Source: Pedobacter changchengzhani
GTDB taxonomy: Bacteria; Bacteroidota; Bacteroidia; Sphingobacteriales; Sphingobacteriaceae
NCBI RefSeq assembly: GCF_004354365.1
Contig: NZ_SJCY01000003.1
Coordinates: forward strand, 310,001-374,000
Length of the DNA: 64,000 bases
Direction of reading: 5' to 3'
Shown piece by piece: positions 28,601-36,086 of this stretch; positions within the stretch are counted from its first letter, which is position 1, and every line of letters starts with the position of its first letter. The notes below the pieces were generated by a model that was not told where the DNA came from, searched no databases, and saw only the letters and a program-made list of their open reading frames with translations. The translations under genes were made by a program, and so were the position numbers.

Positions 28601-30438
28601 TAATCCTCGGTAAACTTTATTACGACAAGGGCGATTTTATAAAATCATCCACTAATTTATTGTATTCATATAACTACGCAAAAACCAGTCAAGAAATTAC
28701 GCAATTAATCGAGTCTTCATTGTACTTAGGTAAACTGCAAATTGCTCAAAAGAAAGAAGTAGAGGCTAATGCTTATTTTGATGAAGCTATTTTATATTCT
28801 GATAGGGTTAGCGATGTGAAATATGCTTGGGATGCATTGTATCAACGTGGCTTAATTTTTTATAATAAAAATCAATTAGATTCTGCTGAGCGGTATTTTA
28901 AAAAGGCAATAGTTAGTGTAGAGAAAAGTGCCACAAATATTTATGGTGGCGAAGCTGCTAAAAAGCTCTTTGCTGGCGATGAGAAAAAAGTAAGCTTGTA
29001 TAGCACACTTATTTCAACATTAATAAAGCTTGGTAAAACTGATGAAGCATTAGAGTTTACGAGTAAGAGCAACATCGAAGCCATAAAAGAAAAAATGGGG
29101 CAAGTAGGTACTAGAACCTTGAATGTTCAGAAATCGACAGCTTTAGACCAGCAAAAGCAACTCGCACAAAATGTTAATTCTGTACAAGAAAATCTGAATA
29201 AAGAAAAGGCTAAGCCGATAAGTGAGCAGCGTACGGAAAAAATCATCACCCTACAAAAAGTGCAAAAATTTGCTCAAGCACAGTTGCTAAATTTTGTTGA
29301 TAGCATGGTTACTGCTTATCCAGATTTGAAAGATAATTTTGTTAAAAATGTAAATCCAGAGGAGCTTAAAAGATACAAGAGCAAAATACCACCCGATGTA
29401 GCAGTTTTACTTTACGTAGTAAGAGAGAATCAACTGATCATTTTTACCCTAACCGCTGAAACTACAAAAGCAAAACTTATTAATATTTCAGGGGCTGAGC
29501 TGTCTGCTGATGTTAAAGATTTTAGCACAATTTTAAAATATCCTTTTAAAGATGGAAATGCTAAACCATTAAAATTGAGAGGAGTAGAGCTTAATAATTA
29601 CGTGGAATCTGCCCATACTTTATCAGAAACAGGTTCGAAACTCTACAAAATTTTAATAGAACCCATTAAGGATGAAATTTTAGGTAAAACAAAACTCTGT
29701 ATTATTAACAATGGCGAATTAAGTAGTATTCCTTTTCAAACTATCGGTAATAGAGATGATAAAGGTGTATTTAGATATTTAGTTGAAGATTATTCAATTT
29801 TTTACACCAATCGACTTGATATTTTCTCAAACGCAGAACCAACATTAATAAAGGGATTAAGTTTTGCTGCCTATGGTAATCCTGATAAAACTTTGCCGAG
29901 CGCAGAAAAAGAGGTTAAAGAAATAAATAAAATTATAACTGACGCAACTGTTTATATTGGTGATGTAGCTACCGAAGATAAGGCCAAACAAAGTTTAATC
30001 AGCAGTAGAATTGTTCATTTTGCTACGCACGGTATTTTGGATTACAACGATTTTTCTAAAACTTTCTTAAAGTTTGCTACATCACCTGGCAACGATGGTC
30101 GATTAACCATTCAAGATATTAAAGGATTGGATATCGAAAATTGTGATCTAGTTACGCTTTCTGCCTGCGAAACAGCAGTTGCTCAAGATGTAAGCAAGGG
30201 TTGGTTTGTTTCACCTGCCAATTCGCTATTGGTATCAGGTGTTAAAACGGTTGTAGCCTCCTTATGGTCGGTTGATGACGAAGCTACTAGTTTGTTAATG
30301 AGTTCGTTTTACGAGAATTTAAAAACTATGCATAAAGCCGAAGCATTAAGAAAAGCACAAGAAATATTGAGCCATAATCCCAAATATGTTCATCCATTTT
30401 ACTGGGGCGCGTTTATTTTGTACGGAGATTGGCGGTAG
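25612..30438 (+). CDS. Secreted TPR-CHAT protein, copy 2
   Basis: 1,608 residues, collinear with copy 1 throughout and most similar in the CHAT domain. It has a signal peptide (LLLIVSIFGATLACAQ), the same N-domain (DTIKLMFSNGGKSGIKLGDQ), the TPR array and the CHAT dyad H1473/C1519 (HFATHG, LSACET). The substrate-pocket regions (GWFVSPANSLLV, ASLWSVDDEATSLLM) are nearly identical in both. A tandem duplication is the simplest origin; divergence is higher in the TPR part, which would carry binding specificity. Both copies look intact. Confidence 0.88.
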   Translation: MAKTLLKTLFLFKIKEKLLLIVSIFGATLACAQVQSVNSKTIDKDFYFKIQVVEPKADTIKLMFSNGGKSGIKLGDQGKIYAVYNEEDAQRSQKELGFFTVTKVVGDAFAADAKMYPSATKADSIKVGDYAYINLDVPVTTFHSIFYDLACYNISFLDLGSKPFYSLNQFFENDSKALEDSLINEGLKDLKVASEIVKKDTVHKVFRQTLTEGRYVGRNLVDIFEKVNKNDLMGFLSYVRAYPASYIAQDRTLTQYFAVYLAENVALNKEEVLDSVRFYDKNPLKLKLFLTKNRKLITVNGYLTGWCYKAYEFSDLGNDAAADETLHLIQKTALSLADTSGLAFYNYFMAQIALDKGQYAKSISYCEKAITLFKQANNYSYYFSTKIKKLYLERVTLDFVGVKKTADELTNDFVLYKSKIKPDEYLDYRGRFLQEFGIALKKNGSYNEAKIELKKSVQDYSAIKNFSGGIEVARSQEVIADIETIQNNYLEAIVVYDSLTTVYNSLNQPRKTANVLNNKGFAYYKMGEYDKSIKTSEDALKIQVSNSDLDDAGYSLSLIGQCLWNLGKLDEAIKFHKQSIEYRKKVNNNNGIGYSFDKLGSLYAEAGEKLKGLSALDSAKFYYRKAKAIDKLASIDGSIGNLYLEDKNNAKAITYFLSAYDAFKGLGLKQEMAEQLYNLGSATFTIQPEESLKYYLQALTLYQAAGVKDKMLYCLLNLGNLETVNKNIAQAEIYFNQALSISKEINGKVELATTYKRLGDAAYAKLNLADALVNYDLALKFYKEIDDKAELSNVNLSLSMVDVENGKLNDSEKHIKESLKIAVDAGNKKGKADSYLVLSDLYRLKGEYVLAKQVIDSCFKIYTELGNSYQIANTHINLGNYYNHLSENIKAIANYKIADSLLIVEKENSARFTTLNNIGTIYFFQNDYTQALVYFNQALKIIENQKIVTEQKILVLSNIGEVYYHKKNYLEAEKFLLQSMKYCEDLKVVRSKAVASLILGKLYYDKGDFIKSSTNLLYSYNYAKTSQEITQLIESSLYLGKLQIAQKKEVEANAYFDEAILYSDRVSDVKYAWDALYQRGLIFYNKNQLDSAERYFKKAIVSVEKSATNIYGGEAAKKLFAGDEKKVSLYSTLISTLIKLGKTDEALEFTSKSNIEAIKEKMGQVGTRTLNVQKSTALDQQKQLAQNVNSVQENLNKEKAKPISEQRTEKIITLQKVQKFAQAQLLNFVDSMVTAYPDLKDNFVKNVNPEELKRYKSKIPPDVAVLLYVVRENQLIIFTLTAETTKAKLINISGAELSADVKDFSTILKYPFKDGNAKPLKLRGVELNNYVESAHTLSETGSKLYKILIEPIKDEILGKTKLCIINNGELSSIPFQTIGNRDDKGVFRYLVEDYSIFYTNRLDIFSNAEPTLIKGLSFAAYGNPDKTLPSAEKEVKEINKIITDATVYIGDVATEDKAKQSLISSRIVHFATHGILDYNDFSKTFLKFATSPGNDGRLTIQDIKGLDIENCDLVTLSACETAVAQDVSKGWFVSPANSLLVSGVKTVVASLWSVDDEATSLLMSSFYENLKTMHKAEALRKAQEILSHNPKYVHPFYWGAFILYGDWR

Positions 30439-30443
30439 GGTTT

Positions 30444-30521
30444 TATGAGTGATGAGATATCAGATATGAGTGATGAGTTGCCGGTGAGGTGTGTTATCCC
30501 CAAACCCCGAAGGGGCTTTTT
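30444..30521 (+). repeat. Residual CHAT-flank repeat plus terminator-like hairpin
   Basis: TGAGTGATGAGTTGCCGGTG matches the repeat downstream of copy 1. ACCCCGAAGGGGCTTTTT at 30504-30521 is a short stem with a T-run that may end the CHAT transcript. Confidence 0.6.
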
Positions 30522-30553
30522 ATACTGTAATATACGGATTGTTTTAGTCTTTT

Positions 30554-30869
30554 TCGCTTTCAGCTTTCAGCTTTGATCTTTCAGCTTTTAGCATTTAGCT
30601 TTGGTCTTTTGGCTTTGGTATTTTCGCTTTGGTCTTTTGGCTTTTCGCTTTGATCTTTCAGCTTTTAGCATTTAGCTTTGGTCTTTTGGCTTTGGTATTT
30701 TCGCTTTGGTCTTTTGGCTTTTCGCTTTGGTCTTTGGTCTTTTGGCTTTCAGCTTTGAGCTTTTGGCTTTTGGCTTTTGGCTTTGAGCTTTCAGCTTTTC
30801 GCTTTCGGCTTTGAGCTTTCAGCTTTGGTCTTTTCGCTTTCAGCTTTGAGCTTTGAGCTTTCCGCTTTC
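30554..30869. repeat. Simple-repeat tract built on GCTTT words
   Basis: Over 300 bp of irregular 7-12-bp words (CTTTCAGCTTT, CTTTTGGCTTT, CTTTGAGCTTT, CTTTTCGCTTT) run up to 29 bp before the lgt start. Open frames across it encode only repetitive Phe/Leu/Ser/Ala strings and are not genes. Confidence 0.88.
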
Positions 30870-30874
30870 TTTCC

Positions 30875-30882
30875 TATATTCG
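30875..30882 (+). promoter_or_regulatory. Possible -7 box for lgt
   Basis: TATATTCG, one mismatch to TAnnTTTG, 16 bp before the lgt ATG at the edge of the repeat tract. Confidence 0.35.
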
Positions 30883-30897
30883 CATCAAATAGATTTT

Positions 30898-32046
30898 ATG
30901 TTTCCTACCGTATCGCATTTTTTAAAATATCTTTTAGGCATCGATTTGCCTTTGCCTTTTAATACATTCGGAGTGTTTGTAGCTTTAGCTTTTGTGGCGG
31001 GTTATTGGGCTTTTTCTGAAGAACTTAAGCGGAAAGAGGCTTTAGGTATTCTCCATGCAATAAAGAAAAAGGTAACAATAGGCAACCCTGCAACTACAAC
31101 CGAATTAATTTTAAACGGATTATTTGGTTTCATAATTGGCTATAAAATTTTATATGCTTTACTAAACTACTCCCTTTTTGTAAGTGATGCACAACAGGTT
31201 TTAATGTCCACTAAAGGGAATATATTTGGCGGTATAATATTGGCTGCTTTATTTGCCTATTGGGATTATAAAGAGAAAGACAAACACAAATTAGCTAAGC
31301 CTAAAGATATTGAAGTTACTGTTCATCCTTACCAATTAATGAGTAATTTAATTGTTTGGGCAGCAATTTGGGGTTTTTTAGGCGCAAAATTTTTCGACAA
31401 TTTAGAATATTGGGATGATTTTGTTCAACATCCGATAGAACGTTTACTTTCTTTTAGTGGATTAACCTTTTACGGAGGTTTGATTTGTGGTGGCGCAGCA
31501 GTGCTTTACATAGCCAGAAAGAATGGTATAAAAATCCTCCACATGCTTGATGTTGGTGGCCCAGGAATGATGTTGGCTTATGCAGTTGGCCGTATTGGTT
31601 GCCACATGGCGGGAGATGGCGATTGGGGAATTCCAAATTTACACCCTAAACCTTTTACTTGGTTGCCAGATTGGCTATGGTCTTACAGCTATCCAAATAA
31701 TGTGGTTAATGAAGGTCAGCCTATTCCTGGTTGTGTGGGTAAATTCTGCCATGAACTCATTCCTTCCGTTTATCCAACACCGTTATACGAAGTAATTATT
31801 TGCTTAATTTTATTTGCTTTTCTTTGGAAAATAAGAGATAAAATAAAAGCTCCGGGTTTAATGTTTGGCATTTACATGATTTTGAACGGTATTGAACGCT
31901 TTTGTATAGAATTGATTCGCGTAAACTCAAAATACCATGTATTCGGGTTATCTTTCACTCAAGCAGAAATGATTTCTACCTTTTTAGTTATTGGAGGTAT
32001 AGCACTCTCGGCTTATGCTTTAAGAAACAAAAATAAATTAGCCTAA
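30898..32046 (+). CDS. lgt: Prolipoprotein diacylglyceryl transferase
   Basis: 382 residues from the ATG at 30898. Frames starting at 30853 run into repeat DNA, so the later start is used. It is an inner-membrane enzyme that moves diacylglycerol from phosphatidylglycerol to the lipobox Cys of prolipoproteins. It is multi-pass, with the Lgt signature region YAVGRIGCHMAGDGDWG and a C-terminal NGIERFCIELIRVN. An insertion of about 60 charged residues after the first membrane segments makes it longer than E. coli Lgt, which is common in Bacteroidota. An IMPase-family gene follows 35 bp later. Confidence 0.92.
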   Translation: MFPTVSHFLKYLLGIDLPLPFNTFGVFVALAFVAGYWAFSEELKRKEALGILHAIKKKVTIGNPATTTELILNGLFGFIIGYKILYALLNYSLFVSDAQQVLMSTKGNIFGGIILAALFAYWDYKEKDKHKLAKPKDIEVTVHPYQLMSNLIVWAAIWGFLGAKFFDNLEYWDDFVQHPIERLLSFSGLTFYGGLICGGAAVLYIARKNGIKILHMLDVGGPGMMLAYAVGRIGCHMAGDGDWGIPNLHPKPFTWLPDWLWSYSYPNNVVNEGQPIPGCVGKFCHELIPSVYPTPLYEVIICLILFAFLWKIRDKIKAPGLMFGIYMILNGIERFCIELIRVNSKYHVFGLSFTQAEMISTFLVIGGIALSAYALRNKNKLA

Positions 32047-32081
32047 ACCTTTTACTAATTGGTTTACTAAATGAGGTGAAT

Positions 32082-32876
32082 ATGGATTACGAACTTTTAT
32101 GCAATAAAGTAATATCAATTGTTAGACTCACCGCAAATTTTATCAGAAAAGAAGCTTTGCAGTTCGATTTGGATAAAATTGAATACAAGGGACTTAATGA
32201 TATGGTGTCTTATGTTGATAAAACTGCCGAGGAAAAGCTGGTTTTAAACTTAGAAAAGTTATTGCCAGATGCAGGGTTTTTAACAGAAGAGAAAACATCT
32301 ACTAAAAAAGGGAAAACTTATACTTGGATTATTGATCCGTTAGATGGTACAACAAATTTTATTCACGGTATTCCAACTTTCGCAATTAGCGTTGCACTTT
32401 ATGAAGAGGGCAAGCCTGTAATTGGTGTAGTTTACGAAATTAATAGGGGCGAAATGTTTTATTCGTACAAAGGCGGACCTGCATTTTTAAATAGAAAAGA
32501 AATTCATGTATCGGTAAACCCCGACTACAAATCTAGTTTATTAGCCACCGGTTTTCCATTTTATGAATTTGACAAACAACCAGAATATTTGAATTTGTTA
32601 AGCGATTTAATGAAAAAATGCCATGGAATAAGAAGAATTGGTGCGGCTGCGGTAGATTTAGCATATTTAGCTTGTGGACGGTTTGATGCTTATTTCGAAT
32701 ACACCATCCAACCTTGGGATATTGCGGCCGGTTGCTTTATTGTTGAACAGGCAGGAGGTGAAGTTTTCGATTTTAATGGTCAAAAGGATTATTTAGCTAA
32801 AAAGGAAATCGTTGCAACCAATGGTTTGCTCACACAAGCGTTGTTCGAATCAATTAACAAGCATTTCAAAAATTAA
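32082..32876 (+). CDS. Inositol-monophosphatase family protein
   Basis: 264 residues from the ATG at 32082 (a GTG two codons earlier is possible). Metal-binding motifs are present: LTEEKT (Glu), WIIDPLDGTTNFIHG and the C-terminal WDIAAGCFIVEQAGGEV. The Mg2+-dependent phosphatase acts on inositol-1-phosphate or similar sugar or nucleotide phosphates (CysQ/SuhB group). Probably co-transcribed with lgt. Confidence 0.92.
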   Translation: MDYELLCNKVISIVRLTANFIRKEALQFDLDKIEYKGLNDMVSYVDKTAEEKLVLNLEKLLPDAGFLTEEKTSTKKGKTYTWIIDPLDGTTNFIHGIPTFAISVALYEEGKPVIGVVYEINRGEMFYSYKGGPAFLNRKEIHVSVNPDYKSSLLATGFPFYEFDKQPEYLNLLSDLMKKCHGIRRIGAAAVDLAYLACGRFDAYFEYTIQPWDIAAGCFIVEQAGGEVFDFNGQKDYLAKKEIVATNGLLTQALFESINKHFKN

Positions 32877-32962
32877 TCATACTAAAAGGAAAACGATCCA
32901 TTTTCGGTAAAATAATATTGATGTTTCATTTTTTAAAAACACCCAAGTTAAACGTTACTAAC

Positions 32963-32996
32963 AAAAAAGGCCTGCTAAATTAGCAAGCCTTTTTTG
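32963..32996. terminator. Bidirectional terminator between the IMPase-family gene and nfu
   Basis: AAAAAAGGCCTGCTAAATTA continues into AGCAAGCCTTTTTT, with A and T runs on both sides serving convergent genes. Confidence 0.85.
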
Positions 32997-33020
32997 TTTT
33001 TATCAATTAAGAAAAATAAG

Positions 33021-33572
33021 TTACAAAGATTCTGAAACAACTTCTTTAACCTCAGGAACCATTCTTTGTAATAAATTTTGGATACCTGATTTTAAGGTAA
33101 TTGTAGAAGAAGGGCAACCACTGCAAGAACCTCTAAGTTCAACCGTAACCACACCTTCATCAAAAGATTTATAGGTAATTGCACCACCGTCTTGCTCAAC
33201 CGCGGGGCGAACGTAATCGTGCAAAATCTGCTGAATTTTTATCTCGAGTTCTGTGCCTTCAAAACTTGGCGCTTCATCACTCGTTTCTTCTTTAATTTTT
33301 AATTCAGATTCTACCGCACCTTTTACAAACTCTTTTAAAATAGCCTCAATATCAGCCCAATCTGCATCTTCGGTTTTAGTAATCGTAACAAAATTGCTCG
33401 CAAAAAACACACCGTTTACGAAATTAAACTTGTACAATTCCTTTGCAAATGGAGAAGTTTCTGCACTTTCTTTAGTTGCGTAATCCTCACTGCCGTTTAT
33501 AAGCAGCTTATTTACCATAAATTTCATGGTTGCTGGATTTGGCGTTTGTTCTGTATATACGTTAATGGTCAT
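33021..33572 (-). CDS. Nfu-type Fe-S cluster scaffold/carrier
   Basis: 183 residues. It has an N-terminal Nfu_N domain (TEQTPNPATMKFM) and a C-terminal NifU-like domain (about 110-180) with DYVRPAVEQDGGAI and the cluster-binding GSCSGCPSS (CxxC). It delivers 4Fe-4S clusters to apoproteins in the cytoplasm; MqnC in this window is one possible client type. A -7 box lies at 33593-33600. Confidence 0.93.
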   Translation of the reverse strand: MTINVYTEQTPNPATMKFMVNKLLINGSEDYATKESAETSPFAKELYKFNFVNGVFFASNFVTITKTEDADWADIEAILKEFVKGAVESELKIKEETSDEAPSFEGTELEIKIQQILHDYVRPAVEQDGGAITYKSFDEGVVTVELRGSCSGCPSSTITLKSGIQNLLQRMVPEVKEVVSESL

Positions 33573-33592
33573 CGTCTTTTAATATTATACTA

Positions 33593-33600
33593 CAAAAATA
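33593..33600 (-). promoter_or_regulatory. Bacteroidota -7 box for nfu
   Basis: TATTTTTG on the minus strand, 20 bp before the ATG. Confidence 0.5.
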
Positions 33601-33795
33601 ATTAATTCTAATTCTAAATAAGATAAGTCGGTGTCTATTTTAGGTCATTTATAGGAACGATGATTAGAAAGAAGGAGCAAGCCTGCCTGCCGGACAGGCA
33701 AGGATTAAAGAACAAAGACTAATTCAGTAATATATTATTATCATTGTTATTTACTACTTACTCTTTGCTTTTTGTTCCTTCTACTTTGCTCTATC

Positions 33796-35142
33796 TTAGA
33801 AAACCCCTGTATAATTAAACGGCGAAATATTTCGAAGTTGACGCTTAATATCATCAGAAACAGCTAAGCCTGTAATAAACTGCGCAATGCTGGCTTCGTT
33901 AATTTTAGAATTAGTTCTCGTCAATTCCTTTAAAGCTTCATAAGGATTAGGATAATTTTCTCGGCGTAAAATGGTTTGAATGGCTTCAGCTACTACCGCC
34001 CAATTATCGTCTAAATCTGCATGTAACGCATCTTCATTTAAAATAATTTTATTAAGGCCGCGTAAAGTAGAATTAATTGCAATTAAAGTATGCGCCAACG
34101 GCACGCCAACATTTCTTAAAACCGTAGAGTCTGTTAAATCTCGTTGTAACCGAGAAATAGGAAGTTTTGCAGCAAAAAACTCGAACAAAGCGTTTGCAAT
34201 GCCCGCGTTTCCTTCAGCATTTTCAAAATCAATTGGGTTTACTTTATGTGGCATAGCCGATGAGCCAATTTCGCCTGCTTTAATTTTCTGCTTAAAATAG
34301 TTTTTAGAAATGTAAGTCCAAATATCTCTATCTAAATCTATAATGATATTATTGATTCTTTTCAAAGCATCACATTGTGCTGCAAATTGATCGTAATGTT
34401 CTATCTGCGTAGTATGTTGAGCCCGCGTTAAACCCAAAGTGCTGTTCACAAATTGGTTTGAAAAATCTATCCAATTAACTTCTGGATACGCAATATGGTG
34501 CGCATTAAAATTTCCGGTGGCACCACCAAATTTAGCGCTGTTCGGTATTTGCTTCAATGCATTTAACTGAATGCTTAATCGCTCAGCAAAAACTAAAAAC
34601 TCTTTACCTAGTTTTGTAGGAGATGCAGGTTGACCGTGCGTAAACGCCAGCATCGGAATGTCTTTCCAATCGGTAGCAAGCGTATTTATTTTTTCTATTA
34701 AAGATGATATGGCTGGATAGTAACTTTCGTTAAGTGCTAGTTTGATGGAATAAGGTATAGCCGTATTATTTATGTCTTGAGAAGTTAATCCGAAGTGAAT
34801 AAATTCTTTATAATGATGTAATGCTAAGCTGTCGAATTTATTTTTGATAAAATATTCAACTGCTTTAACATCATGATTGGTAATCTTCTCAGTTTCTTTT
34901 ATCTCAAGAGCATCTGCCTCAGTAAAGTTTTCGTGTATTTTACGAAGCTCGCTGTATAATTTTTTGTCAAAATTTTCTAAGCCAGGTAAATTAATCTCGC
35001 AAAGCGCGATAAAATATTCAATTTCAACAAAAACACGGTATTTTATTAATGCTTGCTCTGAAAAATAGTTCGATAAGGGCTCAGTAGTTTTTCTATAACG
35101 GCCATCAACAGGAGAAATGGCTTGTAACGATGTTAAATTCAT
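33796..35142 (-). CDS. purB: Adenylosuccinate lyase
   Basis: 448 residues from the ATG at 35142. A longer frame from 35166 would include the -7 box at 35164-35171, so the shorter start is chosen. The fumarase-superfamily signature GEIGSSAMPHKVNPIDFENA is present, with the N-terminal SPVDGRY and FTHGQPASPTKLGKE. It cleaves SAICAR and adenylosuccinate in purine synthesis. Confidence 0.97.
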   Translation of the reverse strand: MNLTSLQAISPVDGRYRKTTEPLSNYFSEQALIKYRVFVEIEYFIALCEINLPGLENFDKKLYSELRKIHENFTEADALEIKETEKITNHDVKAVEYFIKNKFDSLALHHYKEFIHFGLTSQDINNTAIPYSIKLALNESYYPAISSLIEKINTLATDWKDIPMLAFTHGQPASPTKLGKEFLVFAERLSIQLNALKQIPNSAKFGGATGNFNAHHIAYPEVNWIDFSNQFVNSTLGLTRAQHTTQIEHYDQFAAQCDALKRINNIIIDLDRDIWTYISKNYFKQKIKAGEIGSSAMPHKVNPIDFENAEGNAGIANALFEFFAAKLPISRLQRDLTDSTVLRNVGVPLAHTLIAINSTLRGLNKIILNEDALHADLDDNWAVVAEAIQTILRRENYPNPYEALKELTRTNSKINEASIAQFITGLAVSDDIKRQLRNISPFNYTGVF

Positions 35143-35163
35143 TTTGCAAATTATATTTGCTCG

Positions 35164-35171
35164 CAAATTTA
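35164..35171 (-). promoter_or_regulatory. Bacteroidota -7 box for purB
   Basis: TAAATTTG on the minus strand, 21 bp before the ATG. Confidence 0.55.
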
Positions 35172-35299
35172 CTATAATTGATGGATTTAACAGTTTATAA
35201 GTTCAAAGTTTTGTTTTGATATTATCTTGAGGCTGTTTTTTAAAGCTTTAACAGGTGCTTTGCAATAAAAAAGGAATATTAGAATAAATTATCAATATA

Positions 35300-35336
35300 A
35301 AAAAAGGCCTTGAAAATTAATTCAAGGCCTTTTTTA
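35300..35336. terminator. Terminator of lipoprotein copy 1
   Basis: AAAAAGGCCTTGAA pairs with TTCAAGGCCTTTTT; the flanking A/T runs let it work in both directions, chiefly for the leftward lipoprotein. Confidence 0.85.
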
Positions 35337-35354
35337 ATGCTGTTTAAAAACAGA

Positions 35355-35552
35355 TTATTTTGTTTTAACAACTGTATCAGTTTTAACAACTGTATCTTTC
35401 ATTGTAGTATCAGCTTTGATAGTAGTATCAGCTTTTACAGTAGTGTCAGTTCCGATAGTATCTTTACCAGTACCTTTTTTTTCTGAATTACAAGCTGCGA
35501 AAGTTAAAGATAAAGCTAAGGCTAAGAAACCTAATTTGAATGCATTTTTCAT
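35355..35552 (-). CDS. Small Thr/Lys/Asp-repeat lipoprotein, copy 1
   Basis: 65 residues. It has a lipoprotein signal (FLALALSLTFAAC) and a mature part built of repeats of DTTVKADTTIKADTTMKDTV. It is identical to the copy at 35679-35876 apart from the last few codons. It has its own terminator and an upstream copy of the GGGTTAC-N15-GTATTAA promoter. No enzymatic domain is present. Probably a stress-induced outer-membrane or periplasmic lipoprotein of unknown role. Confidence 0.82.
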   Translation of the reverse strand: MKNAFKLGFLALALSLTFAACNSEKKGTGKDTIGTDTTVKADTTIKADTTMKDTVVKTDTVVKTK

Positions 35553-35586
35553 GTTTGAATTTTTTTTAATTAATTAATTTACACCA

Positions 35587-35615
35587 TTAATACCAAAGAG
35601 TTAAAAAGGTAACCC
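35587..35615 (-). promoter_or_regulatory. Predicted ECF-type promoter of lipoprotein copy 1
   Basis: Minus strand GGGTTAC (35615-35609), a 15-bp spacer, then GTATTAA (35593-35587), 34 bp before the ATG. The same motif precedes lipoprotein copy 2 and occurs twice before the sigma-factor gene. Confidence 0.7.
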
Positions 35616-35624
35616 ACTAAATAA

Positions 35625-35658
35625 AAAAAAAGCCTCGAAAAAAATTCCGAAGCTTTTT
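35625..35658 (-). terminator. Terminator of lipoprotein copy 2
   Basis: AAAAAGCCTCG pairs imperfectly with CGAAGCTTTTT; the T-run lies on the minus strand. Confidence 0.7.
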
Positions 35659-35678
35659 ATAACGCTGTTTAAAACAGA

Positions 35679-35876
35679 TTATTTTTTAACAACAGTAGTA
35701 TCAGTTTTAACAACTGTATCTTTCATTGTAGTATCAGCTTTGATAGTAGTATCAGCTTTTACAGTAGTATCAGTTCCGATAGTATCTTTACCAGTACCTT
35801 TTTTTTCTGAATTACAAGCTGCGAAAGTTAAAGATAAAGCTAAGGCTAAGAAACCTAATTTAAATGCATTTTTCAT
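35679..35876 (-). CDS. Small Thr/Lys/Asp-repeat lipoprotein, copy 2
   Basis: 65 residues, offset 324 bp from copy 1. The signal peptide, lipobox Cys and nearly all repeats are identical at protein level, and the DNA is almost identical, so the duplication is recent or kept uniform by gene conversion. The C-terminus ends TTVVKK instead of TVVKTK. It lies divergent from the sigma gene, about 210 bp away. Confidence 0.82.
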   Translation of the reverse strand: MKNAFKLGFLALALSLTFAACNSEKKGTGKDTIGTDTTVKADTTIKADTTMKDTVVKTDTTVVKK

Positions 35877-35914
35877 GTTTGAATTTTTTTAAAGTAATTA
35901 ATTAATTTACACAC

Positions 35915-35943
35915 TTAATACCTACAATTGCAAAAGGTAACCC
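35915..35943 (-). promoter_or_regulatory. Predicted ECF-type promoter of lipoprotein copy 2
   Basis: Minus strand GGGTTAC (35943-35937), a 15-bp spacer, then GTATTAA (35921-35915), 38 bp before the ATG. Confidence 0.7.
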
Positions 35944-35985
35944 AACCTTTTTAAAAAAAATCAAAAATATTTATTTCCATTAAAT

Positions 35986-36015
35986 GGGTTACCCTTTACA
36001 TGTTAAATGTATTAA
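35986..36015 (+). promoter_or_regulatory. Predicted autoregulatory ECF promoter, distal
   Basis: GGGTTAC at 35986-35992, a 16-bp spacer, GTATTAA at 36009-36015. It lies about 70 bp upstream of the sigma-factor start. Confidence 0.7.
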
Positions 36016-36054
36016 CCAATTGATTATATAAAAAAAGATTTTTTGTCTAATATT

Positions 36055-36083
36055 GGGTTACTATTTACAAAAAAAAGTATTAA
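36055..36083 (+). promoter_or_regulatory. Second copy of the ECF motif, abutting the sigma-factor start
   Basis: GGGTTAC at 36055-36061, a 15-bp spacer, GTATTAA at 36077-36083, immediately before the TTG-GTG start region. Transcription from here would begin inside the first codons, so it may be a competing or auto-limiting site rather than the productive promoter. Confidence 0.6.
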
Positions 36084-36086
36084 TTG

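Noticed and set aside
20457..30438. CRISPR-associated (Craspase-type) TPR-CHAT
   Set aside because: Signal peptides indicate export, and there is no Cas7-11 or array nearby.
30629..30962. Hydrophobic small open frames upstream of lgt
   Set aside because: They translate the GCTTT-word tract into Phe/Leu/Ser strings; no start context, and composition is explained by the repeat.
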